64,000 bases of DNA from the NCBI GenBank assembly GCA_035610365.1, contig CM069432.1, positions 20,832,354 through 20,896,353 of the forward strand, in the 5' to 3' direction. This DNA comes from Aquatica leii (taxonomy: Eukaryota; Arthropoda; Insecta; Coleoptera; Lampyridae). Below, piece by piece: positions 41,746-52,997 of the stretch; the first letter of the stretch is position 1, and the number at the start of each line of letters is the position of its first letter. Both the position numbers and the translations under genes were made by a program. The notes below the pieces were generated by a model, which did not search any database, had not been told where the DNA came from, and was given only the letters and a program-made list of their open reading frames with translations.

Positions 41746-43054
41746 CTTAAGGGCGCCAGAGCGGATCCAAAGTTACTTTTCTATCTTGCTCAGGACAGAA
41801 CGGTTCACACTTGTAACACGATGTTAGGTTCGTAATCCTTATACTCGGCTGTTCGAGTAGCCAACGTTCTTATTAGATAACGACGATACAAAGAGAAAGG
41901 TATGTTGTCATAAAAGAACAAGTAACCACAATAACAACTTTAATCTAGAATCGTTGATGATTATCACAGGTATATAAGAATTCTCTTTACAGCAAGCCAG
42001 TAGTATCGGCAACACACAATACATAAGTAGATTACGTCGACATGAATAGCGAGGAAGAGTTTATAGTAAATATCATTTGTATACAGCATGCGGGATACAC
42101 GAAATAATGATGATAAGTACGGTATTAATATTACACTATCATAATAATCATTGGTAGGACACAGCATACGTCACACACAATAAGCAAGAAAAATTACTAT
42201 CTAAATGGTAATCCAATAACGTTAATAAATACGAAATTAATATTCACAACAGTTTCGTGAGCGACCTTTCTGACCACGAATAAGATACATAAAATCACTT
42301 ACCATAAACACAGGAACTTCCACTTGTGCGAAGAAAGCGCTTTCCCCGGCAAGCTATCCTGTAAACAAATTGAGTCGCAAATCGTGTCAAACTAATGCCT
42401 CACGAAATCCAGATCTACAAAAATCGTTACTTAAATTTTAAAGCAAGCACACATAACACAACCCGGTAGTCGAATGCTGTTGTACCCCTTGTCTGTGGTT
42501 TAATTAGTTCTAACCGTAGGCCTTATAAATAGTTATAATCGTCCCATCAAAATATCTGTCGATGCTAATCCCTCGTACTTCGGTATCGACTAGAAACCAT
42601 GGGCCAGATTGTGATGGAACGGCCGGTGACGATTCGAATACCCCAGGATCGCAACGAAGTCACAACTTTCCCTTGTAGACTTTAAATTACAACCAGAATA
42701 CCCCTATTTAGGAGGTAGCACATGGCGCTAACGAAAAGACATAAAAATTACCTTTAATCAAAGAAAGAACAAAAGCCACTTACTCTGCGTGGATTAACTC
42801 AGTTAATTAAGGAAACTTCTATTTTCCATCGTGTCCCAATACGTGGATGATTTGAGAAAACGATTTTTAATTCACGCAGACATAGGTTATAACATGCACG
42901 ATGTTAAAGTCAAAATGCCGGTATCTCGCCGGATATCGACTACTCAATACGAAGAGACCAACAAACCCGATAGATGGCGTCGAGAAATATAAAAGTAATT
43001 TTTAATCAAACCAATATACAGGGTAAGGCATTATTTAAATTTATGCACGTAATA
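41746..43054 (-). repeat. Solo LTR, family 1, right part (nest level 2)
   Basis: It continues the LTR begun at 33185: GGGCGCCAGAGC at 41751 is the family sequence found after the same point at 47933. It ends GTAATA (family GTAACA) at 43054, followed by GCTT (43055-43058), the target duplication. Total LTR length without inserts is about 1.4 kb. Confidence 0.8.
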
Positions 43055-43058
43055 GCTT

Positions 43059-43910
43059 TGTATATTTTTATTTTGCTTTTCGTTCGGAGGTATATATTTC
43101 TCCAGGTCACGTCTCTTAGATATCCAGATATGCGTGCCCTTTCATGATTCTGACTTCATTAAATTGGTTTATATCAGCTGCTATCAATACCCCTAGGTAT
43201 GTAAAATTCATTACTTGCTCTATAATTTTGTCGTCTACCATCACTTTGCATCGTCTCGGTTCTTTGGATGTTAAAAGTGCTTTGAAATTTTTACGTTGTA
43301 TTTTCCCACCGTGTTTGCAAACCCATATAAGAGTCGCTGAATATTGTCTTCTGAATTCGCAGTTAATACTGCGTCATCGTCGTCGTCTGCGTAGCATAAT
43401 ATGTTGATGCATTCGTGCTCTATCACATATCGGGCGTTGTTTTTTATTCCATCTATCAGCTTATCCATCACAATGCTGAAGAGCACTGGGCTCACTAAGT
43501 CTCCCTGACGGATACCGCGTGTGCATTTTATTACTTCGGTCAAACTCATCGCTGTTTAGATTTTTGTGTTGTTGTGTTCGTGTTTATGTCCTCCACGATT
43601 CTTATCAGCTCTGGCGTGTTCTTTTCCTGCAGTATCATTGTTACGTCATCCAGTCTAACCCGATTGAACGCGTTCTTCAGGTCAAAAAAATACATAAAGG
43701 CCGGTGCGTTGAATTCGATCGCTTTTTCAACTATCTGGCGCACAATTAGTATAGCGTCCGTCGTAGACCGATTTCGGCGGAACCCCTGTTGTTCCTAATT
43801 TATTGTAATGTGAGGTGTCAATTTATCTAGAACTATTTTCGTGAACAATTTTGGTATTGCGTTCACAAGTGTTGGTGGTTCAATTCCACTTTTTTATATT
43901 TTCTTTCGTG
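43059..43910 (-). pseudogene. LINE RT, central part (nest level 1, right part)
   Basis: On the minus strand: IEFNAPAFMYFFDLKNAFNR, then IRQGDLVSPVLFSIVMDKLI, then the active-site block CYADDDDDAVLTANSED, then NVKISKHF. The usual YADD is followed by three extra Asp residues, apparently from expansion of a TCG/GTC-type triplet run. Stops and frameshifts separate the blocks. The downstream part of the same RT is at 32870-33184. Confidence 0.8.
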
Positions 43911-43914
43911 TAAG

Positions 43915-45040
43915 AACGGAGGATCAGTTCTTGTACAATGCTAGGCTAAGAGAAAATGTAGAGTAGAAAAATCAAAATTTTACAGCAGCATACCCTATCA
44001 TGGAACAGTTCCAAAAACTGGAATCATTTTACAAAAAAGATTTTCTAAAAATTATTTATTATTTTTATTTATATTTGACCAGAAAAAATTAAGTAAACAT
44101 AGCTATATTTACAATAATTTTTATGTCCAGAATCAAATGATATATGACAGTTTGGAAAAAAATCCTTTTGCCCCTTACTATCTTGATTTTCTTTCTTCAA
44201 AGCTTTCTATGATCAAGTCCATTCTAAACATTTTTCAATATCTTTGCAGGGCATTAAAAATGTTATACAATTTTTTCCTGTAACTAAAAATTGCTTTTTC
44301 CAGAAATCGTTTTTAGCATTCTAATAACGTAGGTTTATTTTTTCAAATTTTTTTTTATTCAACTTATATAGTTTTTTTAAAATTCTAATTAAAAGTTCAG
44401 ATTATTAAAATATAAAATACTGTTATAGATTGTTTTTATTAGTACCAAAAGTCTTATACCAAAAAGTATTAGGTTCTATTTTAACTTAAACTTGTCAGTA
44501 CTAGTACTACATATCAAAAATTATTATTTACTTTAATTAGAAAATATGACGACAATTTCCTGTTGTTTGTCACTGCAATCTGTTATTAATAACAATTTTT
44601 TTTTAAGATAAACAGTAATTTGTACATTCAAGATTACTTTACTATCTAAACTTTTTAGATAAACTAGTGTTGTCATGTCTATCAAGTGGGGTTATTAGTA
44701 AACCTTCTACATACATGTTTCTGACTAAGTTTTATAATTACGATTTTTTAATATCATGCTTGAGAGAGTCTTTTAAAAAGTTTACATGCGTATTCTTTTA
44801 AATTATCTTTAATTTGTTAATGTTTTTTGTTGTCGCAATCTGTCAATTTTTAAATGCAATTTCTGAAAATCCTTAAATACAATAGTCTTAATTATAATTA
44901 TAAGTTATTAGCAAAAATAAAAATTTAAAAGAAATACAAATAAATTGCGGTATTTATTACAACTGTATTAAAATAATAATAATAATAAATAATAAAAATA
45001 GTTACTGGCATTTAATACGAAATTAGCGAAACCACTACAA
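43915..45040. other. No gene recognised
   Basis: AT-rich sequence with no coding support; short AAT microsatellite at about 44972-44998. Confidence 0.4.
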
Positions 45041-45049
45041 GTGTGACGT

Positions 45050-45960
45050 TTTAAGCACCAAAAAAAGTACTTAAAAATAAATAAAAGAAAGAGAGAGGAA
45101 GAGGAAAATGATAGACAACAAATATTTGGAGAAGGGAAGAAAACAATAAGATCACCGGACATTAAAAAGATAACGGAGAAAAACCAAAGAAACAGCCCAA
45201 TTATAGAAAGAGGAAAGAACAGAAAGAAATGAAGGAACAAAAGGAATCAACGAGAGAGATGATAAAACAGATGGAAGAAAACATGCAAGTAATAAGACAA
45301 GAAATTAAAAAAATAAAGGAAGCAATGGGAGAATAAGAAAAGAAGTGGAAGAAAGAAAAAGAGGAACTGATAGTGAGAATAAAAACACTGGAGAAAAAAA
45401 GCGGAAGATGAGGAGAGATGGAAAAGGAAGAATAATATTGTAATAAAGAGGTAGAGAAGTAAAAAATCACAAAAGGAATTATTAGAAAGAAAATGAGATG
45501 GTGGTGGCGGAAATGAGAGGATAGGAGGAAAAACAAAAAGTGATGGCGAAGAGGAGAAAATTAAGGAACACAAGAATTTATATAAATCACGATTTGACAT
45601 GGGAAGAAAGGAGAGTACAAAGAGAAATAATGAGCAGAACAGTAGAAAAAAAGCGAAAAGGAAAAGAGTATGTGTAGGATACAGAAAAATGGAGATAGAC
45701 GGAGAAAGATACATATGGAACGACAAAGACAGCTGCTGAGCAGAGAAAGGGGAGAGAAAATGGGTAGTCAAAAGGCAAAAAATTAAAGGGCGAAGGGGAG
45801 CGAAAAAGGAAAGAATGATGACGAAATGGCAAAGAAAAAGAGTAATTAGTAATGGAAAGGAAAAAACTAAGAAAAAGGAATAAAGAAAAGTAAGGAAGAA
45901 GCACAGGGGGAGATAAGTAAGCTGAGAGTATTGTTTTGAAACGTAGGGAGAATGAAGTGG
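45050..45960 (+). pseudogene. LINE ORF1 remnant (purine-rich, coiled-coil)
   Basis: The plus strand is extremely purine-rich. Broken frames read ESTREMIKQMEENMQVIRQE, then WKKEKEELIVRIKTLEKK, then GKRVCVGYRKMEIDG and RYIWNDKD. This is a Lys/Glu-rich coiled coil followed by an RRM-like piece, the layout of insect LINE ORF1 proteins. Several stops interrupt it. The long open frames on the opposite strand here (Phe/Ser/Leu-rich) are its complement and not genes. Confidence 0.6.
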
Positions 45961-46027
45961 ATGAAAAAAAAAGTTACAAGTATAAAATTATGTTTTTAAT
46001 TTTGCAACAATAACAGTAGGTAAAATG

Positions 46028-46230
46028 TTATCCGTAGTAGTAGCCATAATTGGAACGCTGGTGGTGCATTTTAGGTACATATCCAGTTTGATCAAAGTTG
46101 TTTGATGGTGCCATCACGGCTCTTGCAATAACTATACTTACGCGTATAATTAATAACAGAAAAAAATATACCTGAAACTATAATGTGAATAATTAAATAA
46201 CATCTAATTGTATATAAATACGGCCGTCAT
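46028..46230 (-). CDS. Candidate small secreted peptide gene C (2 exons, 50 aa)
   Basis: Exon 1 is ATG ACG GCC at 46230-46222 with donor GTATTT. Exon 2 is 46171-46028 after acceptor AGTTTCAG and ends with TAA at 46030-46028. The product begins MTAVYFFLLLIIRVSIVIA, a clear signal peptide, followed by about 27 residues ending SNYGYYYG. Mature sequence is Asn/Tyr/His-rich without Cys. A CAGTGTG initiator lies about 15 nt upstream but I see no TATA box at the right distance. The short first exon and weak donor make the start the least certain part. It may encode a secreted peptide of unknown role. Confidence 0.5.
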
Positions 46231-46239
46231 AATAAGTAT

Positions 46240-47833
46240 CACACTGCTGCTGTAGAAAATGTAATGTAGACAACAGATTTGTACACAAAATCCTGTAATT
46301 ATATTTTAAAGTAAAATAATTACACACAAAAAAGAATTTAATTTAGGTAGATACATACTTTAGATTACATCAATAGTAATTATTTCCGGAATAATTTTAC
46401 GTTTGTTAATTGAAAAAAATACTTTATTTGTTAATACGTCATTATTTTGTGTGGGTCGGTATATTGAACAGAAGCTAATATTACGATTACACACATCGTT
46501 TGGCGTTTTGAACGTGATCAATCGAGTGAACGTTTTCAGCAAAATTTTGAGTGTTTAGAATGTTTTCCTAGATTCCAGTATTTAAATGTTGAAAAACATA
46601 ATAATAAAATTATACCAAGGCCATTGAAATCATTTATAAGCAGTTGAATTAGCACTTTGCCAGGCTTTCTTCAGAATACATCTTTGGATGTATTGTAACA
46701 TAACTAAGAAACCTAAAACACGAGTTGAAAAGTGGTTTAAAGAATAAAGACGTTTGGGAGTACACTAATTATTATAGTAAAATAAATACTAAATGTTTAT
46801 CAAAATAAAGACAAAGTTTTCTATGTAAAAAATAAAAAAAATGTTACGTTCATTAATTTAAAGAATTGTTTATTTACTTGGTTTAAAAGATGTCAAAAAA
46901 TATCATTAAAGAAAAAGCTAAAACAAATGCTAAGTTGTTACCAACCTTTTGTTCCAACCACGGCTAGCTGAGATGTTAGTAAGTAAGCGTAGTTGAGAAT
47001 GTTATAATAATAAAAAAAAAAAAAAATGGGCGCCACTCCTCTGTAACTGTAAAATCTTTGGATCGGAGACATCAAGAGAACATACAAATTAGGAAAAAAG
47101 TAAACAATTATCAACCAACAACTTTGTCATGTTGTAAGTCTCTATGTAGTTGCTCTTTTATTTTGCAGCTTACTGCGGCCTTCTAGGTAGCGTCAAGTCG
47201 GAGAATTGAAGTATGACAGGTTCAAATATAAGTTCGTCATTGTACAAAATAAATGAAATAATTCTAAAACAATCGTATGTACACAAGTAAAACTAAAATT
47301 TTATAAATCAATAATATCGGCGACGGTAATTGGGTGAGATGTTTGCGATGTGTTTTATTGGCTCTGTCACAAAGTACCTATAATAAAATATTGTAAAACA
47401 AGTGGTTTTTAATTTTTGAGTTAATTAAATAAGTTCCAGTAGTTACTAATGGTGCAGAAAACGTATTACAAGTAAATTGTTAATCTAACGTAGATAACGA
47501 TCGGCAGTAGTTGCAAATCAAAATTATGTTAGATTAATGGTTTCAAATAATACTTTACTGGAGTTATTTATCTTGAATCGGAAAAAGATGTTTATTAAAA
47601 CAACGAAACGGAACTGCAGGCAAGTACTACAGTTAATCAAATTATTTAAACTGGTTCGGCTTACAATAAAATTCAATCATAGGTGAAGGTTCTCAAAGAC
47701 CGTGTTATTATGCTACGTAGTTTTTTATGTATAGAAGCTAACGCAATGATTTGAAAGAAGTAACCTTGTGAATGGCATCATGGTAATTTCTGTAATAACT
47801 GGGGTTAACTATAAAAGTAAACGTCTTTCCATT
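46240..47833. other. No gene recognised
   Basis: AT-rich sequence. An A-run of 14 followed by GGGCGCCACTCC lies near 47015. No protein or transposon-end signature. Confidence 0.4.
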
Positions 47834-47837
47834 AGCG

Positions 47838-49184
47838 TGTTACAAGCTTTTTGGGTGTTACGAACCTTGCACGGCCAAACTCGCAATAGTCGGAGATGGG
47901 GAGGTCCACAATCAATATATAACAGATGTTTTAGGGCGCCAGAGCTTATCTACAATGATACTTCTGTTCGCTCACAACAGAATGGTTCAAAACTTGTAAC
48001 AACTAGGAGATTCGTAAACCCTCTACTCAGCTGTTCGAGTAGCCCAAAGTGGTTCGTAGAGAACAATAATCACAAGAGAAAGAATTAACAACTTTAATCG
48101 CTTTCAGTCTATTCCTAACATTTATCACAGTTGAATTTATACTAATCACAAGTCATTATACCTCGTAGTTGGAGATACTAAAGACTAGAAGAGTTTACAC
48201 TAATTACTAACAACGGTATTAAAATTTGATTTTGTAACAGTCAATTTAGAGAATTATAGAAAAAAAATTAAGATCTCGATGCCTACAACATCGGCAACCC
48301 ACCACACACAATTACAAGGATCCGAAGTACATGTCCTTCAACTACATACAATATGCGAGACAGTAATTTCACTGATTGTAAATACCCTATTGGTAGCTAC
48401 ACGTTATAAGTATTCCCTAACGTTAAATTGTAATACAAGAGTTTGTCAGTAATTGTTCGTGACAACGATATACCTAAAATAAGTTCAAATCACTCACCCG
48501 AATTGCAGCCTCCACTAGCCCGAAGAAAAACGTTTTTCTTCTTCAGTGGCCTGAAATAAAAATTAGCACGAATCGTGCCACAACCCCAACTCACAACTGA
48601 TAGTTCGGCTAAAACAATTTCGTATTAAGTAATTCATTAAATCTATCTCACACAAAAAAAAACGTGCATCGACTACTGTATATAGTGAGACCTAAAATAG
48701 GTGGCTGCTAATATAATTAACGTCGTGTCATCCACGTGTAGCACTATTTGCCCTGGGAAGGATTCGCAAGGCCCCAATTTCACCACCGCACGTGTACGGT
48801 AACGTGATGACTTATTTAGCAGTAGATTCCAATATCCCCTTATCGAGAACATAAAATGTTCGAAATGGAAGAAAGAAAAATGGCTGTTAAAAGGAAGAAA
48901 GAATTACGAACGAATTTTTAATAACTGACGGCAGTAGCTTACCCTGTAACGCTTCAAATAAATTAGATAATTAACTAATTATAATTGGTTTTCCATTATT
49001 TTCCGGATGTTGTCGGATATACAGAAATATTCACCACGTACAGACCATCTTATTCATTCACCGTATGACGATTTTCCGCCAAATGACAACCAACGAGAAA
49101 GCGATCATTAGAGGGCGTCAAAACCCGAATCTAATTTCACGTCGAAATACATAGGCGTACGTAAAGAAAATTTTGTCCGTAACA
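47838..49184 (-). repeat. Family-1 LTR (3'), 1347 bp
   Basis: Nearly identical to 52998-54365. It lacks a 21-bp segment (GTGGCGTGGAAACCGCCTTC region) present at about 53940-53965 in the other LTR; the same segment is also present in the diverged LTR at 11141-12642, so it was lost here. Confidence 0.88.
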
Positions 49185-49699
49185 GAATTCCCCCCCAGCA
49201 AAATGGGAGCGTGGAGCGACAAGAACGAAACCATAAGCTAAAATGAGGATAGAAATTTGGGCATACGCCAAGGATAGAACCCTTAAATCCAAAACCAAAA
49301 CCAACCAACCAAATCCAAGAAACCCAACCCCGTGTAATCTCATCAGATTCCCACAGATACAGAAGAGACAGAGGTTTTCCAGAATCTTTAGAGTACCCCC
49401 AACCAAAACTGTAACAAAATCAAAGGGAACGAACGTACGGATAAGACCCGCGCAAGCATCAAGGCCACGTTTTGGCATAATATTTATAGAGTATCTCTCC
49501 AAGACCCCAAACATTAAATACAAAACCCCCGTTGAAAATGGTATCAAACTAAGTACCCCAAAATCCCCAGTACTATAAACCCTAAAAACTAGAATTCGAA
49601 GAAAGGAAAGAAAGAAGAGGAAAAGAAGAGAACGTAAGAAACTATCAATTGCTAAACGAACACTTGTTAATCATCGATCACTGTGCTGGACTGTAACAA

Positions 49700-50905
49700 T
49701 GAAACTTATGAGCCGATAAACGGAATAGAATATCCCAAGAAAAAAAACCAAAGAAAACAGTAGCAAAAGAGATATCCCAACAATGACTAACAACATCCAG
49801 AAAAGCCGAGCAAGCGGAAGTACATAAAGTACAAAAAACGGAGTTGAAGTCTGTCTCAAGTTTCAGACTTACACAGCCAAACGAATAATTTACTAAGCCC
49901 AATGTAGCAAAAGAGAGAATTAGCAAAAAAACGAATAAAGAGAAAATAATATGGTTGCAGAGGCTCTAAGAAAATAAAGATAGACTAAGCTTCAGCAGAG
50001 AAAAAACTTTCAAAGCAACCTCCAACAAAACCAGAAGAACAAAAGAAAGTATGAGTCACTAAAGAACAGAAAACTTCACTTGCCAATTGAGCATCGTGAG
50101 TCAGTGCTCGTTGTGTTGGAATGTCACCTTGGAACGTAAATGCCGAAGAACGGATTAGAATATCCCAAGAGCAAAAGAAACCCAAATAAGAGAAATATCC
50201 TAACGGGGACTGACAACATCAAAAATGCCGACTGAGCGGAAGTACATAAAGTACAGAAGCGACGTTGCAGTCTATTCCAAGCTTCAACCCAAAAACAACA
50301 ATACAAAAACCCACTAAACCCAATAAAGCGAGAGAAGTAACTGAGAAAGAAAAGTAAAAGAAAAGAAACATAGTTGCGTGAATACTAAAGAAAGAAGTTA
50401 CTAAAAAGAAAATAGAAAGAAAGTATTCAAGCAACAAATCCAGATAAAAGAAAAAAAGCAAAAGAGATAATTGCCCTAAAGGCAAACCTTCCAAAGCAAA
50501 AGGAAAAAAGAAAAAAATCAACAGTAAGAAAGACAAGAAAGGAAGAAACGAGAAAGACTGAGAAAGATAAGGCTTAATGTTAATGCCTGATTCATTCTTC
50601 ACCCCGTAAAAGAATGAAAAGAGAGACCACCCTACGGTGCCCAACCAACCGCCCATGATAAAAAAGGAAAAGAAGAGAAGAGAACATATATCACAGTTAG
50701 TCATAGACCAAGAGCGTGCCAATTGCTGTCCCAAATTGAAAAGTATACTTCAAGACTTTAAGGCCGACGAGCGGAATAGAAAACTCAAGAAAAGAAAAAC
50801 CAAATCCAAAAGCAGAAGAGAGAATTCTATAAATGACGTACCAATCCAAAAAGGCCGACTAAGCGGATATAAATATATACAGACGGAAAGGTAGTCTGTT
50901 CCGAA
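49700..50905. repeat. Three degenerate internal repeats in the family-1 element
   Basis: Related blocks start near 49705, 50135 and 50750. Each has a GAGCGGAATAGAA-like motif (AAACGGAATAGAATATCCCA; GAACGGATTAGAATATCCCA; GAGCGGAATAGAAAACTCAA). Each has further AAAAGCCGAGCAAGCGGAAG-like and GTACATAAAGTACA-like text 80-110 bases later. The plus strand is A/G-rich, so the minus strand shows long Phe/Leu/Ser chance ORFs. I see no protein family in any frame. Confidence 0.6.
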
Positions 50906-51121
50906 GTAAGATGGAAAAAAAAGAAACCAAAACAAAAGTACTAGAAACTTAAGCAAAGAAAAGAAAATCGATGACAGCAATATGAGAGGAAACAATTGGG
51001 TAGCATCCCGGCTATAATCAACAAAATACCGACGACGTATTCAAAGACTCGAACCACCAAAACCGAAAGAAAAGAACCAAAAGGATAGCAAAGGTCGAAA
51101 GTCGAAAGCCCAAAAAGCGAA

Positions 51122-52459
51122 CTAGTACTTACGACGCTTGCGACGCCGATGAAAAAGAAAAGAACGATTAGAAGAAGGCGCCAGTAAAGAATAATTAGAA
51201 ATGACTGAAGAAGGAGATGCAAAAGCAATAGCAGCGGCCTTTACATCCGGCGAAATAGTACGATCCTTATGTAGACGCGTAGATCTTGTAGCTAAGCTAG
51301 TGTTGGAAAGCTTCATCGTTGCTGGCAAAACGTGACGTGACCTAATAGGCTTGCTTCGTTGCGAGTTTGAACAAGAACAATAACGTATAAACTCAGCAAC
51401 CTTAGGTCTCATATGAGGCCAGTAGAAGTGATAGCAAAGAACTTCTAACGTACTCCTAACACTGCGGTGTTCACGCTCAGATGGGAGATGGTGATCGTGG
51501 ATTAGTTGTTTGCGTTGGTCCGAAGGAACAACTAATTTCCACACGCAAGAGTCGGACAAAGATATGCGTACACGTTTACATAGAAGACCTTTCACGAGAC
51601 ACCAACGAGAGAAACGACGAGGAAAAGCAGAAACTTTAGAAACCAAACCTAAGTACCAAGGATCGGTAGTAGGTCTAATAATCCTAGAAACTGAAGAAAA
51701 ATTTGGAGGAAGAGAAGCTAAAGAACGAACAGGACGTACAAGTTTCTCAGTTTTAGAACGACAACGAACACAAGTATTGGGAGGAGAAGTAGTAAGAGAG
51801 CAAGTAGCAGGAATAGCAGAAGAGACGGAAGTAGAAATCTTACTAGCAAAGACTACAGATGACTCTTGAACTTTGTCACCAATCGCTGTTGTCGAGAAGT
51901 GGAAAGAATCGCGAGAATTGATGTTCGACTCCAAACGCTTGCCTAAAGATATTAATTTAGCAATAGACGTAATCTCAATCAACGCTAAAGGAAGTTGATA
52001 GAACGGCGTTAGATTTCGACGGATAACCTTGAGCTGCATTTGCTCCAAGACCGGTTCAGCTAGCTGAAGGAAGAGATATTGCATCGAGGTAACGTAAGTA
52101 CCAATGGTTTCGTTCGTTCCCATGGTACGACTGCGAATAGTATCCATCAAGCGCTCATCATAATCCAAAGGTAAAAACTCCGACTTCAACAAAGCAGCAA
52201 CATCATCCCACGAACGTAACGAACTTCGATGCGTCCTAAAAACAAGAAGGGCTTTGCCAGATAAAACTTCAAAAGCTGAGAGGAAAAGTTGATGTTGTGA
52301 AACACCACGAGACAAACACAACTCGTCGATACGAATAAGAAATTCTGTAAGTAAAGAAGGATCTTCACCCGAAAAAGTAACATTCCAATTTCCTAAGTTC
52401 GTTTCGGAATCAGAGTCCGAAGAAGTAAGAAATGGTGGTTCTTCATCTGAAGAATACAT
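51122..52459 (-). CDS. Gag - integrase zinc-domain fusion protein (445 aa)
   Basis: One uninterrupted ORF with ATG at 52459. Residues 1-25 are acidic. Residues 25-180 are a Ty3/gypsy-type Gag (GEDPSLLTEFLIRIDELCLS; YDERLMDTIRSRTMGTNETI; FYQLPLALIEITSIAKLISL). From about 265 it is integrase: DPWYLGLVSKVSAFPRRFSR, WKLVVPSDQRKQLIHDHH, then YHFYWPHMRPKVAEFIRYCS, i.e. a His/Cys zinc domain whose second Cys pair is spaced C-x-C instead of C-x2-C. Protease, RT, RNase H and the integrase catalytic core are all missing, and the tail is basic (HRRRKRRKY). That several deletions left the frame open suggests a non-autonomous, Gag-bearing derivative rather than random decay. Function unproven. Confidence 0.8.
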   Translation of the reverse strand: MYSSDEEPPFLTSSDSDSETNLGNWNVTFSGEDPSLLTEFLIRIDELCLSRGVSQHQLFLSAFEVLSGKALLVFRTHRSSLRSWDDVAALLKSEFLPLDYDERLMDTIRSRTMGTNETIGTYVTSMQYLFLQLAEPVLEQMQLKVIRRNLTPFYQLPLALIEITSIAKLISLGKRLESNINSRDSFHFSTTAIGDKVQESSVVFASKISTSVSSAIPATCSLTTSPPNTCVRCRSKTEKLVRPVRSLASLPPNFSSVSRIIRPTTDPWYLGLVSKVSAFPRRFSRWCLVKGLLCKRVRISLSDSCVWKLVVPSDQRKQLIHDHHLPSEREHRSVRSTLEVLCYHFYWPHMRPKVAEFIRYCSCSNSQRSKPIRSRHVLPATMKLSNTSLATRSTRLHKDRTISPDVKAAAIAFASPSSVISNYSLLAPSSNRSFLFHRRRKRRKY

Positions 52460-52997
52460 AGCTAAAACAATAACAAGTAAACAATAAACTAACCAAAGTT
52501 GTCAACTACAACGGAAATCTGCCACCACGTGTCTGACGAGATCTCAAAATAACAGTAAGTACCAGCAGTATCACTACCCAGTAATTAAACCAATCAGAAA
52601 AAAAATTAATCGACGTAGTCAAGTCAATCCAGAAACTGCCGCACTAAAGACAGACAAAAGTAAAAGTTAGTGAAGTAACTCAGACGTCAAGTCTAGTAGC
52701 ACTAACTAAATAAGCAAAGCAGAATAGATCGAACCCACGTAAGACTAAGAAAAGATAAAAAGAATCAATAAATCTAGAAAGCTGATGATCGCATACACGA
52801 AATCAAAAGAAAGTCAACAATATAAACTACCTATGCCTGTTAATAATCCTAGCCTAGTTAGAGACGGAAGAAATGTAAAAATAGCGAACCGAATTATGAA
52901 GAATGATAAATTCAATATGAGAAAAATCGAGAAATCAAGAAATCGAGAGATCGACGCAATTGAGAAATGGAGCCCCTAAAGTTGGGCAGCCAAATTT

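Noticed and set aside
41602-41835. 77-codon plus-strand ORF
   Set aside because: It runs across the P-like inverted repeat and into the split LTR, so it cannot be one gene.
44968-45904. Long minus-strand ORFs rich in Phe, Ser and Leu
   Set aside because: They are the complement of a purine-rich, Lys/Glu-coding LINE ORF1 remnant on the plus strand; no membrane-protein family motif.
47768-48088. ORF of 106 codons, with a near-identical ORF at 52967-53248
   Set aside because: Both lie inside the family-1 LTRs and are similar only because the LTRs are; no independent coding evidence.
49678-51228. Overlapping minus-strand hydrophobic ORFs that look like membrane proteins
   Set aside because: The plus strand is an A/G-rich repeat region, so its complement reads as Phe/Leu/Ser in all frames. 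No conserved motif or start context.
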